Of a stretch of 64,000 bases of DNA, positions 52,981-62,569 are shown piece after piece. Where the stretch lies: contig NZ_QARE02000002.1 in assembly GCF_003052515.2 (NCBI RefSeq), positions 310,001-374,000 on the forward strand, given 5' to 3'. The notes under the pieces are model-generated. The model was not told the origin of the DNA and did not search any database. It saw nothing but the letters and a program-made list of their open reading frames with translations. Every line of letters begins with the position of its first letter. Position 1 is the first letter of the stretch. Both the position numbers and the translations under genes were made by a program. The DNA is from Pseudomonas sp. RIT409. GTDB lineage: Bacteria > Pseudomonadota > Gammaproteobacteria > Pseudomonadales > Pseudomonadaceae.

Positions 52981-53715
52981 TCAATATCGCGCGCGCGGCG
53001 GCGTCGCCGTCGGAATGGCATCTTCGCTGTCCAGCGGCAGGAAGCGGTCTTGCTCGGCGTCGTAGGCGCGGATTTCGCTGGTCTCGATGTCGTAGACCCA
53101 GCCATGAATGAACAGCTGGCCGCTGGCGAGCTTCGAGGCCACGGACGGGTGAGTGCGCAAGTGCTGCAGCTGGGCGATGACGTTCTCTTCGGTGAGGACG
53201 TGCATGGTTTCGTGCTCGCCGGTGCAGCTGCAGTTGTGCTCGACCACGGTCCTGGCCACTTCGGCGTGACGTAGCCAGGCTTTGACCGTTGGCATCTTTT
53301 CCAGGGTATCCGGGTTGAGCACCGCACGCATGGCACCGCAGTCGGAGTGGCCGCAGATGATGATGTGCTGAACACCCAGCGCCATGACGGCGTACTCAAT
53401 GGCGGTGGACACGCCACCGTTCATCGGGCCGTAAGGTGGAACCACGTTGCCGACGTTACGGGTCACGAACAGGTCGCCTGGCGAGCTCTGGGTGATCAGT
53501 TCCGGGACGATGCGTGAGTCGGCACAGGTGATGAACATCGCGCGCGGATGCTGGGCAGTCGCGAGCTTTTTGAACAGTTCTTCCTGTTGCGGGAAAACGT
53601 CATGGCGAAAATGCTTGAAGCCATCGACGATGTGCTGCAGCGCCTCGTTGGCGGATTCGGCTTTGCCCGAGGCCTGGGGTGCGGCGGCCTGAGGCTGTTT
53701 ATCCCTGTTGCTCAT
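52981..53715 (-). CDS. Beta-class carbonic anhydrase
   Basis: Interconverts CO2 and bicarbonate. The 244-residue enzyme has zinc ligands C64, H123 and C126, with the D66-R68 dyad in ITCADSRIVPE and IICGHSDCGAM. An N-terminal Gln/Ala-rich extension (about 20 residues) precedes the domain. An AGAGGATGAG ribosome-binding region is clear. Pairing with a SulP gene on the same strand suggests coupled bicarbonate handling. Confidence 0.95.
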   Translation of the reverse strand: MSNRDKQPQAAAPQASGKAESANEALQHIVDGFKHFRHDVFPQQEELFKKLATAQHPRAMFITCADSRIVPELITQSSPGDLFVTRNVGNVVPPYGPMNGGVSTAIEYAVMALGVQHIIICGHSDCGAMRAVLNPDTLEKMPTVKAWLRHAEVARTVVEHNCSCTGEHETMHVLTEENVIAQLQHLRTHPSVASKLASGQLFIHGWVYDIETSEIRAYDAEQDRFLPLDSEDAIPTATPPRARY

Positions 53716-54045
53716 GTCTCATCCTCTCTGTCGGATTGAAGTGGAGTTTCCAGTGATTCCTGTGGACGACCCACTTTTTTCTGGCATGACGGACAATTCC
53801 ATCTGTGCGCGACCAGTCGGTCACTTGCGAAACACCTTAGCGATAGAAACTTAATTGAAACTGAATGCATCGCTCTAGCTCGCGGGTTTGGCTTAAGAAA
53901 ATCTTAACCTGCGGCTGTACCCACGCCTGTAGCAGTCCATTTTGCAGGATGCAGCGCCCTCGAGACCGGTACCACCTGCGCACCGGGCTGCGCCAGAGAG
54001 CGTCGCACGGGTCGTGAGCAACTGACAGTCAAGACGACATCGGAG
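53716..54045. other. Intergenic stretch, no gene seen
   Basis: These 330 bases separate the carbonic anhydrase and radical SAM genes. The only structure I see is the inverted repeat TTAAG / CTTAA around AAAAT at 53893-53907, about 180 bases upstream of the carbonic anhydrase start, possibly part of its promoter region. Confidence 0.4.
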
Positions 54046-55104
54046 TCACAACAAAGACATCTGGCCGCCCGGCGGACAGAAGGCTTCACAGTCCAATCTG
54101 AAACTGTCGCGCCGGTTCAGGCCCAATTTCTTCACCGCCATACTGTAGCGCTGCGCCAGCAGTTCGGCGAACACCCCTTCACCCCGCATGCGCGATCCGA
54201 AACGGCTGTCGTACACCTGGCCGCCTCGACTCTGGCGCACCAGGCTCATGACGTGCTCGGCTCGCTGTGGATAATGTGCCTGCAGCCATTCCTCGAACAG
54301 CGGGGCCACCTCCAATGGCAAACGCAGCATGACGTAGCTGGCACTCAACGCCCCGGCCGCCTTGGCCTCGGCCATGAGTTTTTCCAGCTCCATGTCGTTG
54401 ATCATCGGAATCATCGGAGCCAGCAGGACACCCACGGGTACGCCTGCGTCGCGCAAGACGCGGATCGCGCGCAGCCTGGCCTTGGGCGCGGCAGCCCGAG
54501 GTTCGAGGATACGCTTGAGTTCATCGTCCAGCGACGTGAGGCTGATGAATACCGACACCAGATTGAGTTTTGCCAGTTCAGCGAGAAGATCCAGGTCGCG
54601 AAGGATGAGTGACCCTTTCGTGATGATCGTGACCGGATGACGATAGCGAAGCAGCACTTCGAGTGTGGCCCGAGTGAGGTTGTAGTCCCGCTCGATGGGT
54701 TGGTACGGATCGGTATTCGCGCCCAGGGTGATGGGGGCCACTTGGTAGCCGGGTTTGGACAACTGTTGTTCGAGCAGCGCGGCGGCGTTGGTCTTGGCGA
54801 TCAGCTTCGTTTCGAAATCCAGGCCGGGAGACATGTCCCAATAGGCATGGGAAGGACGCGCATAGCAATAGATGCAGCCGTGTTCGCAGCCCCGGTAGGG
54901 GTTGATCGAGCGATCGAACGGAATGTCCGGCGAGGTGTTGCGCGCAATGATGCTCTTGGCGGTTTCCAGGGTCACCGTCGTGCCTTGCGTCAAGGGTGCT
55001 TCCTGGTACCAGCCATCGTCCTCGGCGACCGAGCGGTTGGGTGCAAAACGATTGTGGGGATTGGTGGCCGTGCCGCGGCCACGCGGGGGCAACTGAACGG
55101 ACAT
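54046..55104 (-). CDS. SPL-like radical SAM protein (PA0069 family)
   Basis: A 352-residue radical SAM enzyme of the spore-photoproduct-lyase-like Rv2578c/PA0069 group. The cluster motif is PYRGCEHGCIYCYARPSH (CxxxCxxC), followed by FETKLIAKTNAAALLEQQL and GANTDPYQPIERDYNLTRATLEVL. I start at 55104 (MSVQLPPRGRGTATNPHNRF) behind GAGGTGAG. A LexA box lies 17 bases before the start, so it is likely DNA-damage inducible. The substrate is unknown; a DNA repair role is inferred from the SPL kinship and SOS box. Confidence 0.92.
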   Translation of the reverse strand: MSVQLPPRGRGTATNPHNRFAPNRSVAEDDGWYQEAPLTQGTTVTLETAKSIIARNTSPDIPFDRSINPYRGCEHGCIYCYARPSHAYWDMSPGLDFETKLIAKTNAAALLEQQLSKPGYQVAPITLGANTDPYQPIERDYNLTRATLEVLLRYRHPVTIITKGSLILRDLDLLAELAKLNLVSVFISLTSLDDELKRILEPRAAAPKARLRAIRVLRDAGVPVGVLLAPMIPMINDMELEKLMAEAKAAGALSASYVMLRLPLEVAPLFEEWLQAHYPQRAEHVMSLVRQSRGGQVYDSRFGSRMRGEGVFAELLAQRYSMAVKKLGLNRRDSFRLDCEAFCPPGGQMSLL

Positions 55105-55120
55105 GCTCACCTCACGAGTA

Positions 55121-55136
55121 CTGTTTTTATATACAG
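55121..55136 (-). promoter_or_regulatory. LexA (SOS) box
   Basis: CTGTTTTTATATACAG fits CTG-N10-CAG with an AT-rich centre, the bacterial LexA consensus. It lies 16 bases from the radical SAM ATG, overlapping its probable promoter (TATATAA on the coding strand). Confidence 0.85.
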
Positions 55137-55297
55137 TATCGCGAATCATTCTTTGGCTCCATGCCTTTTCTCCGCTTTGAGTGAGCCCGCCGATCAGTGG
55201 CTCAACGATTCTTTGACATCCGTCTCACATCATCTTGACCCACAGCTACTCACACTGACCGCACCTTAACCACCACTCTGTTGGACGGTATGCCACG

Positions 55298-55972
55298 ATG
55301 CGCATTCGACTGTTTGCTTGTTTTGCGGCCGCACTGTTTGGGTTGTGCATGGGCGGGCTCGTTCAGGCTGAAGATCTCCAGACGCCTGCCATGCGTCCGG
55401 GCGAATGGGCGCAACCCATCGACAAGCATTACAACCTTTACCAAATCACCCCGAGCCTCTATCGCAGCCGCTTGCCTGACGCTGCGTCGCTTCCTCTTCT
55501 GAAGACGCTGGGCGTGGTTACCGTGGTCGACTTTCTCAAAGAGAGCGATGACACATGGCTGACCGATCCATCAGTGACGCAGGTGCAGATCCCGCTGCAA
55601 GCCGCGCATATCGATGACGCCGACATCCTTCAAAGCTTGCGCGCCATCCAGACGGCCCAGCAGAAAGGCCCGGTGTTGATCCATTGCAAGCATGGGCTGG
55701 ATCGGACCGGCCTGGTGTCGGCCATGTACCGCATCGTCATTCAAGGATGGAGCAAGCAGGCTGCGCTCGATGAAATGGAGCATGGTGGCTATGGCAGCGA
55801 AGATAGCCTCAGGCACGGCATCGCCTACATCAATAACGTGGATGTTGTGGCGTTGAAGAAAGCATTCGACAGCGGCGCCTGTAGCACCAGTGGGTTTGCC
55901 GGCTGCGCGATCAAGGGTTGGTTTCAGAAGACTGATCTGGCCGGCGTGCCTACGCTCCTATGGCGCTTGTGA
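55298..55972 (+). CDS. Exported dual-specificity (tyrosine) phosphatase
   Basis: A 224-residue protein with a signal peptide (MRIRLFACFAAALFGLCMGG). The phosphatase P-loop is intact: C130-K-H-G-L-D-R136, in IHCKHGLDRTGLVSAMYRI. An upstream WPD-like loop region, VDFLKESDDTWL, and the fold YQITPSLYRSRLPDAASLPLLKTLG fit DSP/tyrosine phosphatases. Being exported, it likely acts in the periplasm or outside; the substrate is unknown. Confidence 0.88.
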   Translation: MRIRLFACFAAALFGLCMGGLVQAEDLQTPAMRPGEWAQPIDKHYNLYQITPSLYRSRLPDAASLPLLKTLGVVTVVDFLKESDDTWLTDPSVTQVQIPLQAAHIDDADILQSLRAIQTAQQKGPVLIHCKHGLDRTGLVSAMYRIVIQGWSKQAALDEMEHGGYGSEDSLRHGIAYINNVDVVALKKAFDSGACSTSGFAGCAIKGWFQKTDLAGVPTLLWRL

Positions 55973-56079
55973 GTGTCAAGGCGCACCCGCGCTGCAACAT
56001 CTGGTAACGGCTCCAGACGGACTTCGCGGATGAGATTCACTACCATTTCGCCTCATTTCAAACGCAAGAGATCCTCCGC

Positions 56080-57081
56080 ATGCAGGCGAGCAAGCGTCTT
56101 CTGGCTGCCTTGGCATTGGCCGTGTTCGGCAGTGCTGCACAGGCCGCCGATGAAGTGGTGGTGTACTCATCCCGCATCGATGAGCTGATCAAGCCGGTTT
56201 TCGATGCGTATACCGCAAAGACTGGCGTGAAGGTTAAGTTCATCACCGATAAGGAAGCGCCGCTGATGCAGCGCATCAAAGCCGAAGGGCAGAACGCGAC
56301 AGCTGACCTGCTGCTTACGGTAGACGCTGGGAACCTCTGGCAAGCCGAGCAAATGGGGATTTTGCAGCCGTTCACATCGCCGGTGATCGATCAGAACATT
56401 CCCTCACAGTATCGCTCTTCGACTCACGCCTGGACGGGCCTGAGCCTGCGCGCGCGCACCATTGCCTACTCGACCGACCGGGTAAAGCGCGAGGATCTGA
56501 CGACCTACGAGGCGCTGGCTGACAAACAGTGGGAAGGGCGTCTCTGCCTACGCACCGCCAAGAAGGTGTATAACCAGTCGCTGACTGCCACCTTGATCGA
56601 AACTCACGGCGCAGAGGCTTCGGAAAAAATTCTCAAGGGTTGGGTCAATAACCTGTCCACTGACGTGTTTTCCGATGACATTGCGGTGCTCGAAGCGATC
56701 AACGCCGGGCAGTGCGATGTGGGTATCGTCAATACCTATTATTACGGCCGACTGCACAAACAGAACCCTGAACTGGCCGTCCGCCTGTTCTGGCCTAACC
56801 AGAATGATCGTGGGGTTCATGTGAATCTCTCGGGGATCGGGCTGACCCGATATGCACCCCACGCCGAGGCGGCCAAGGCATTGGTGGAGTGGATGACCGG
56901 GCCTGAAGCGCAGGCCATTTTCGCGGGCACCAATCAGGAATTTCCGGCCAACCCGAACGTGCCGCCCTCCGAAGAGGTGGCAAGTTGGGGGGCGTTCAAG
57001 GCCGACACCATCCCCGTGGAAATTGCAGGTCGGCGTCAGGCCGAGGCGATTCGCATGATGGACCGGGCCGGCTGGAATTGA
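56080..57081 (+). CDS. Ferric iron ABC transporter, substrate-binding protein
   Basis: Periplasmic Fe3+-binding protein of the FbpA/HitA type. The 333-residue protein has a signal peptide ([20 protein letters not shown]) and [21 protein letters not shown]. The iron-binding tyrosine pair is in [14 protein letters not shown]. The associated permease gene lies 134 bases downstream behind a hairpin. No clear Fur box was recognised in front. Confidence 0.93.
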   Translation: MQASKRLLAALALAVFGSAAQAADEVVVYSSRIDELIKPVFDAYTAKTGVKVKFITDKEAPLMQRIKAEGQNATADLLLTVDAGNLWQAEQMGILQPFTSPVIDQNIPSQYRSSTHAWTGLSLRARTIAYSTDRVKREDLTTYEALADKQWEGRLCLRTAKKVYNQSLTATLIETHGAEASEKILKGWVNNLSTDVFSDDIAVLEAINAGQCDVGIVNTYYYGRLHKQNPELAVRLFWPNQNDRGVHVNLSGIGLTRYAPHAEAAKALVEWMTGPEAQAIFAGTNQEFPANPNVPPSEEVASWGAFKADTIPVEIAGRRQAEAIRMMDRAGWN

Positions 57082-57131
57082 CCCTTGCTCCCCGCCCGTA
57101 CGATCACTCTGATGTCCGAATGACGAAGTGG

Positions 57132-57188
57132 TGGGGATGAATCTGCGCGCGATGAGACCGCTGGGTCAGACGCGCTAGCTCATCCCCA
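57132..57188 (+). promoter_or_regulatory. Inverted repeat between binding protein and permease genes
   Basis: TGGGGATGA (57132-57140) pairs exactly with TCATCCCCA (57180-57188); the inner TGCGCGC / ACGCGCT partly continues the stem. Such intercistronic hairpins commonly leave the binding protein more highly expressed than the permease. Confidence 0.6.
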
Positions 57189-57214
57189 GCAATGCGATGT
57201 AAATCCTGAAACGT

Positions 57215-58843
57215 GTGGGTTCCCCCTTGGCTCATCCTGCCCAGCGCCGCTGGTACCCTCTGGTTTACGCCATCGCAGCACTGGTGCTGCTGCCCCTGAG
57301 CGTATTGTTTCTATCCTGGCAGACCATCGATTACGAGATCTGGTCCCATCTATGGGAAACCCAGATGCCTCGGCTGTTGGGTAACACGCTGACACTCGTC
57401 GGGGGCGTGGGTGTCGGCGTGACGTTGCTGGGTGTCAGCCTTGCCTGGCTAACGGCACTGTGTGAGTTTCCCGGACGACGCTGGCTCGACTGGGCGCTGA
57501 TGCTCCCCTTTGCCATTCCCGCCTATGTCCTGGCCTTCGTATTCGTAGGCCTGCTGGACTTCTCCGGCCCGCTGCAGAGCCTGATGCGTGAATGGTTCGG
57601 CGCGGGGGTCCGGTTTCCTCGCGTGCGTTCCACCGGCGGGGTCATCGTCGTGCTGGTGCTGGTTTTCTACCCTTACGTCTACCTGCTGGCGCGCACCGCG
57701 TTTCTTGCTCAGGGCAAAGGCCTCATGGAGGCGGCCCGTGTGCTCGGGCAGACGCCTTGGCAGGCCTTCTGGCGCGTCGCATTGCCGGTGGCCCGCCCTG
57801 CGATCGGGGCAGGCGTGGCACTGGCATTGATGGAAACCCTTGCCGATTTTGGCGCCGTCTCGGTGTTTAACTTCGACACGTTCACGACCGCAATCTACAA
57901 AACCTGGTATGGCTTTTTCAGCCTATCGAGTGCCGCGCAGCTCGCCAGTCTGCTCTTGTTGGCTGTGATGCTGGTGCTATACGGCGAGCGCCGCGCTCGA
58001 AGAGCCAGCCGGGCGAGCAATGAGCGGCCGCGCATCCAGGCGCTGTATCACCTCCATGGCATCAAGGCAGTGGCCGCCGCTGGCTGGTGTGGGCTGGTGT
58101 TCTGCTGCGCATTCGTCGTACCGCTGCTGCAACTGGTGGTCTGGGTCTGGCAAAGGGGGCGTTTCGACTTGGACGAGCGGTACACGGGGCTGATCCTGCA
58201 TACCCTTTATCTGGGAAGCATCGCCGCACTGGTGACCGTCAGCGTAGCGATGCTGCTGGTGTTCGCTCGTCGCCTCGCCCCAACCCGTGGGATCCGCGCA
58301 GGCGTCAGCCTGGCCAACATGGGTTACGCGCTGCCAGGCTCTGTACTCGCGGTATCCATAATGCTCGCCTTCAGTTACCTGGACCGGGTCTGGGTGGTGC
58401 CTCTGTCCGCTTGGCTCGGCGGAGCGGGCAAACCTTTGCTGCTAGGGAGCCTGGCCGCGCTGGTGCTGGCGTACCTGGTGCGGTTTATCGCGGTGGCGTA
58501 CGGCCCTTTGGAAAACAGCCTGTCACGCATCCGGCCGTCGCTACCGGAAGCGGCGCGCAGTCTGGGTGTCAGTGGTCCACGATTGTTTTTCAGAGTTTAT
58601 CTCCCGCTGCTGATTCCCGGGACGCTGAGTGCGGCCCTCCTGGTGTTCGTCGATGTGCTCAAGGAGATGCCCGCGACGCTGCTGATGCGGCCGTTTGGCT
58701 GGGATACGCTGGCCGTGCGCATCTTCGAAATGACCAGCGAAGGTGAATGGGCGCGTGCCGCCTTGCCGGCACTGACGCTGGTGATTGTCGGTTTACTCCC
58801 CGTGATTGGCCTGATCAGACGTTCGGCCAGACCTATCGGCTAG
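57215..58843 (+). CDS. Ferric iron ABC transporter permease
   Basis: A 542-residue double permease of the FbpB/HitB type, with two six-span halves. The EAA-like coupling loops are MEAARVLGQTPWQAFWRVALPVARPA and LPEAARSLGVSGPRLFFRVYLPLL. The start is taken as GTG at 57215 (then GSPLAHPAQRRWYPLVYAIA); an in-frame TTG four codons on is possible. No ATPase gene is next to it in this window, so it must be encoded elsewhere. Confidence 0.9.
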   Translation: MGSPLAHPAQRRWYPLVYAIAALVLLPLSVLFLSWQTIDYEIWSHLWETQMPRLLGNTLTLVGGVGVGVTLLGVSLAWLTALCEFPGRRWLDWALMLPFAIPAYVLAFVFVGLLDFSGPLQSLMREWFGAGVRFPRVRSTGGVIVVLVLVFYPYVYLLARTAFLAQGKGLMEAARVLGQTPWQAFWRVALPVARPAIGAGVALALMETLADFGAVSVFNFDTFTTAIYKTWYGFFSLSSAAQLASLLLLAVMLVLYGERRARRASRASNERPRIQALYHLHGIKAVAAAGWCGLVFCCAFVVPLLQLVVWVWQRGRFDLDERYTGLILHTLYLGSIAALVTVSVAMLLVFARRLAPTRGIRAGVSLANMGYALPGSVLAVSIMLAFSYLDRVWVVPLSAWLGGAGKPLLLGSLAALVLAYLVRFIAVAYGPLENSLSRIRPSLPEAARSLGVSGPRLFFRVYLPLLIPGTLSAALLVFVDVLKEMPATLLMRPFGWDTLAVRIFEMTSEGEWARAALPALTLVIVGLLPVIGLIRRSARPIG

Positions 58844-59038
58844 GTGCGGGGTCCCCCCCATGCGGCTACAATGCGCCGCAATCGACAAGGTCTGTCAGAC
58901 AATTCCGCAAGTACGCAAAGGTGTCAGCCCCCAGATCCGGGGGAATTGCGGTGGGTGGTGTGATGGATCGCGTCTTCGCTACAGGGCGATGTGAGACCGC
59001 ACTGGCTTTGCAACGTCCTGGCCCGGAAGGAGAAACCC

Positions 59039-60121
59039 ATGGGATTGCGCACCCCTCTGTTCGACCTGCATCTGGCCCTTGGCGCCAAGCTGGTCGATTT
59101 TGGCGGTTGGGACATGCCGTTGCACTACGGCTCACAAGTCGAGGAGCACCATCAGGTGCGTCGCGATTGCGGTATTTTCGACGTGTCGCACATGCACGTC
59201 ATCGACATCACTGGCAGCCAGGCCAAGGCGTGGTTACAGCACCTGCTGGCCAACGATGTCGGCAGGTTGCAGCGTACCGGGCGTGCACTCTATACCGCGA
59301 TGCTCGACAACCACGGCGGGATTGTCGACGACATGATCGTCTACCTGACCGAAGCGGGTTATCGTCTGGTGGTCAATGCGGCCACCGGTGCCAAGGATCT
59401 GGCCTGGATGAATGCTCATCGGGCCGGTTTCGACGTCCACCTCGCTCATCGTTCCGAACTCGCCATGCTGGCCATTCAGGGGCCGCATGCCCGGCAGAAG
59501 ATCGCCGAGCTCGTCACTCAGGCTCGCACCGAACTGATCCATACGCTCCAACCGTTCGAGGGGCAGCAGGAAGGCGACTGGTTCATCGCTCGCACAGGCT
59601 ACACCGGTGAGGACGGCCTGGAGATCATCCTGCCGAGCGAGCAGGCCTGCCGCTTCTTCAACGACATGGTGGGTGCGGGTATTTCGCCGATTGGCCTGGG
59701 GGCGCGGGACACATTGCGCCTGGAAGCCGGCATGAACCTGTATGGCCAGGAAATCGACGAGCAGGTAACTCCTTTGGTCTCCAACATGGCGTGGACCGTC
59801 GCATGGTCGCCACCGGAGCGCGACTTCATCGGTCGGGCTGCCTTGGAGGTCGAGCGTGCAAAAGGCGTTGGCTCGAAGCTGGTAGGGCTGGTGCTCGAAG
59901 AGCGAGGCGTCCTGCGCGCCCATCAGGTCGTCCGCATAGCGGAAATTGGCGAAGGGGAGATCACCAGTGGTAGTTTCTCTCCTACGCTGAGCAAGTCCAT
60001 TGCGCTGGCGCGCGTGCCGACGGCGACTGCCGACCGAGCCGAAGTGGAGATTCGGGGCAAGTGGTACCCGGTCCGCGTGGTTCAGCCGACGTTCGTGCGT
60101 CACGGCAGAGCCCTGATTTAA
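59039..60121 (+). CDS. gcvT: Aminomethyltransferase (glycine cleavage T protein)
   Basis: T protein of the glycine cleavage system, transferring the aminomethyl unit to tetrahydrofolate. The 360-residue length is normal. The start MGLRTPLFDLHLALGAKLVD at 59039 follows AAGGAGA. Signature segments are FDVSHMHVIDITG, DDMIVYLTEAGYRLVVNA and YTGEDGLEIILP. A TACAAT -10-like element lies at 58867-58872; the 195-base leader shows no recognisable glycine riboswitch. gcvH follows after 66 bases. Confidence 0.95.
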   Translation: MGLRTPLFDLHLALGAKLVDFGGWDMPLHYGSQVEEHHQVRRDCGIFDVSHMHVIDITGSQAKAWLQHLLANDVGRLQRTGRALYTAMLDNHGGIVDDMIVYLTEAGYRLVVNAATGAKDLAWMNAHRAGFDVHLAHRSELAMLAIQGPHARQKIAELVTQARTELIHTLQPFEGQQEGDWFIARTGYTGEDGLEIILPSEQACRFFNDMVGAGISPIGLGARDTLRLEAGMNLYGQEIDEQVTPLVSNMAWTVAWSPPERDFIGRAALEVERAKGVGSKLVGLVLEERGVLRAHQVVRIAEIGEGEITSGSFSPTLSKSIALARVPTATADRAEVEIRGKWYPVRVVQPTFVRHGRALI

Positions 60122-60187
60122 CCTGTTTTGAACAGCCACCCTTGGCGGGTTTTCCGCTGACCTGATGAAGTAGAGAGGATAAAGATT

Positions 60188-60571
60188 ATGAGCACTATTC
60201 CCGCCGAACTGCGTTTTGCCGAGAGCCACGAGTGGGCGAAGCAGGAGGGCGATCTGATCGTCGTCGGTATTTCCGACCACGCGCAAGAAGCACTGGGCGA
60301 TGTGGTGTTCGTCGAATTGCCGGAAATCGGCAAGGTCTTCGCGGCGGGCGACGCAGCGGGTGTCGTTGAATCGGTCAAGGCGGCTTCCGACATCTATTCG
60401 CCGGTGGCCGGTGAGGTGGTTGAGGTGAACGAGGCGCTGGGCGATACCCCGGAAGAGCTCAACAACTCGCCTTATCAGTCGTGGATCTTCAAGGTCAAGC
60501 CGAGCGACGCCACTGGGGATTTGGCAAAATTGCTGGATGCTGCAGGGTACAAGGCTGCTATCGGCGAATGA
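60188..60571 (+). CDS. gcvH: Glycine cleavage H protein
   Basis: Lipoyl carrier of the glycine cleavage complex. The 127-residue length is standard. The lipoylated lysine is K64 in [23 protein letters not shown]. It starts [20 protein letters not shown] behind AGAGGA. A hairpin follows 29 bases after the stop. The P protein (gcvP) is not in the window. Confidence 0.97.
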   Translation: MSTIPAELRFAESHEWAKQEGDLIVVGISDHAQEALGDVVFVELPEIGKVFAAGDAAGVVESVKAASDIYSPVAGEVVEVNEALGDTPEELNNSPYQSWIFKVKPSDATGDLAKLLDAAGYKAAIGE

Positions 60572-60600
60572 TTCTTGCGCGTGCTTGGTTGGGCACGCGA

Positions 60601-60662
60601 GCTTGCCGCCGACCAGAAAGAGTCAGCCTCGGCAGAGATTGACTCGGTACTTGGCGGCAAGC
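60601..60662. terminator. Long imperfect hairpin after gcvH
   Basis: Outer arms GCTTGCCGCC / GGCGGCAAGC (10 bases, exact) and inner arms GAGTCA / TGACTC (60620-60625, 60640-60645) enclose a loop of about 14 bases. It lies between convergent gcvH and the DUF2388 gene and may limit both transcripts. There is no T-run. The outer arm also resembles a REP core. Confidence 0.55.
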
Positions 60663-60681
60663 CAACAGGCTTGAATGGATG

Positions 60682-60999
60682 TTACTGTTCGGCAACCAGG
60701 TTTTTGGCCAGAATCGCATTGGCCAAGTCCATATCCGATGCGTTCAGACTCGGATTATCCTTGCGCACCTGATCCAGCGCCGCTTCCAGATAAGGGCCGC
60801 GAATGGCGCCGTTGCTGGCGACGAAGCTGCCCGCATCGTCCTGTGCTGCCACAATCAGCTTGTGATGCCGAAAGGTCAGGTAGGTCGAACCGGTGGTGGC
60901 TCCGGACGAGATGACATCACGAAGGAAGCCGTCAGCCATGGCGGAACCGACTGGCAGGGACAGCAGGGCTAATGTGGCTACAGCGAGTTTTAGACGCAT
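60682..60999 (-). CDS. DUF2388 (TIGR02448) exported protein
   Basis: A 105-residue protein with a signal peptide (MRLKLAVATLALLSLPVGSA, cleaved near AMA). It shows the DUF2388 pattern: RDVISSGATTGSTYLTFR, KLIVAAQDDAGSFVASNGAIRGPYLEAAL and DLANAILAKNLVAE at the end. The family is nearly confined to Pseudomonas and has no known function. The 80 bases upstream separate it from the nfeD gene on the same strand. Confidence 0.9.
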   Translation of the reverse strand: MRLKLAVATLALLSLPVGSAMADGFLRDVISSGATTGSTYLTFRHHKLIVAAQDDAGSFVASNGAIRGPYLEAALDQVRKDNPSLNASDMDLANAILAKNLVAEQ

Positions 61000-61080
61000 G
61001 ACGGGTTACTCCGACTTGGGGTTGTTCTGAAACGATTTGATACGCCCAGCCTCCATCTAGTTCCGCAAGCACGGAACAGG

Positions 61081-61527
61081 TCAGAGCGCCTGGACTTTCA
61101 GAATCGCCCCGTCTTGAGCGATCACTCTGACTCGGTCACCTGCAGGCGTATCGGGGCCGACCACCATCCACACGCCATCGCCGACCTTGATCTTGCCTCG
61201 CCCATCGACAATCGCGTCGTGCACGACGAAGGTCTGGCCGATCAGTTCCGAGCCCCGCATATTCAGACCCGGCTGATCGGACTTGCGCCATACGCTGCGC
61301 TGACGCCGCCACCAATACAGCGCTGTGCACACCGCAAAGACCGCGAACAGCAGAAACTGCAGCTCCCAGCTCAGGGTCGGCGCGATGTACGTGAGGATGC
61401 CCACGGCTGCGGCTGCGACACCGATCCACAGCAAATAGCCTCCCGCGCCGAATACTTCCAAAATCAGCAATACCGTGCCGAACCCCAGCCAGTCCCAGAA
61501 CGATAGATTTTGCAGGTAGTCCCACAT
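61081..61527 (-). CDS. NfeD family membrane protein
   Basis: A 148-residue protein with two or three N-terminal spans (residues about 10-30 and 35-75) and a C-terminal OB-fold NfeDC domain (MRGSELIGQTFVVHDAIVDGRGKIKVGDG). It partners the stomatin-like protein encoded just upstream, with three bases between them. The N-terminal serine-protease domain of long NfeD forms is absent. This fits the common SPFH-NfeD pair proposed to act in membrane quality control. Confidence 0.9.
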   Translation of the reverse strand: MWDYLQNLSFWDWLGFGTVLLILEVFGAGGYLLWIGVAAAAVGILTYIAPTLSWELQFLLFAVFAVCTALYWWRRQRSVWRKSDQPGLNMRGSELIGQTFVVHDAIVDGRGKIKVGDGVWMVVGPDTPAGDRVRVIAQDGAILKVQAL

Positions 61528-61530
61528 GGC

Positions 61531-62469
61531 TCAGACTCGCTTCCCGGTATCGGTCTTGGGCTTGTCAAAGGTCGCTTTGACAATCTCGCCGATTCCGCCC
61601 ACCGCGCCGATCATCTGGCTGGCTTCCAACGGCATCAGGATCACCTTGCTGTTATTGGCCGAGGACAGCTTGCCCAGCGCATCGATGTATTTCTGCGCAA
61701 CGAAATAATTGATGGCCTGCACATCACCGGCGGCGATGGCCTCCGACACGACCTGAGTCGCCCGAGCCTCGGCTTCGGCCTGACGTTCGCGTGCCTCGGA
61801 TTCCAGAAATGCAGCCTGACGCTCGCCTTCCGCTTCCAGGATCTGCGCCTGCTTCTTGCCCTCGGCCGTCAGAATGGCGGAGGCGCGCAAGCCCTCGGCT
61901 TCGAGAATCTGCGCGCGCTTGATCCGCTCGGCTTTCATCTGCCCGGACATGGCCGCCATCAGATCCGCGGGCGGGCTGATGTCCTTGATTTCGATCCGGG
62001 TGATCTTGATGCCCCACGGTGCCGTGGCCTCATCGACGATCCGCAGGAGGCGCTCGTTGATACCGTCGCGCTGGCTCAGCATGGCGTCCAGTTCCATTGA
62101 GCCGAGCACGGTGCGGATGTTGGTTTGCAGCAAATTGCGAATGGCATGCTGCAGGTTGTTGACCTCATACGCCGCCTGGGCGCAGTTGACCACCTGATAG
62201 AAGCACACGGCGTCGATCTGAACCGTGGCGTTGTCGGAGGTGATGACTTCCTGGGGCGGGATGTCCAGCACGGTTTCCATCATGTTGATCTTGTGACCGA
62301 TCCGGTCCATGACCGGAACGATGATGTTCAGGCCCGGCTTGAGGGTGTTGGTGTAACGACCGAAGCGCTCCACAGTCCACTGGTAGCCCTGTGGCACCAC
62401 CTTGAAACCCATGAAAACGATGGCAATGGCCAAGGCGACGAAGAGTAAAACCACACTGCCGATTTGCAT
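61531..62469 (-). CDS. Stomatin/SPFH family protein (QmcA-like)
   Basis: A 312-residue membrane-anchored SPFH protein. I start at 62469 ([20 protein letters not shown]), giving one N-terminal span. The SPFH segment is [28 protein letters not shown] and [35 protein letters not shown] charged Ala/Glu coiled coil (about residues 175-235) follows. It is in an operon with the NfeD gene. Confidence 0.92.
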   Translation of the reverse strand: MQIGSVVLLFVALAIAIVFMGFKVVPQGYQWTVERFGRYTNTLKPGLNIIVPVMDRIGHKINMMETVLDIPPQEVITSDNATVQIDAVCFYQVVNCAQAAYEVNNLQHAIRNLLQTNIRTVLGSMELDAMLSQRDGINERLLRIVDEATAPWGIKITRIEIKDISPPADLMAAMSGQMKAERIKRAQILEAEGLRASAILTAEGKKQAQILEAEGERQAAFLESEARERQAEAEARATQVVSEAIAAGDVQAINYFVAQKYIDALGKLSSANNSKVILMPLEASQMIGAVGGIGEIVKATFDKPKTDTGKRV

Positions 62470-62569
62470 AACATGTCCCTGTTGACGGTTGCTGAAAAGA
62501 ATCCGAATGAACAGAGGATACGGTGATCGGAGCGCTCTCTGCGACTGATTGTTGTAACGGAGAAGCAGC

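Noticed and set aside
58844..59038. Glycine riboswitch before gcvT
   Set aside because: No conserved glycine aptamer core was recognised; only a short promoter-like element was seen.
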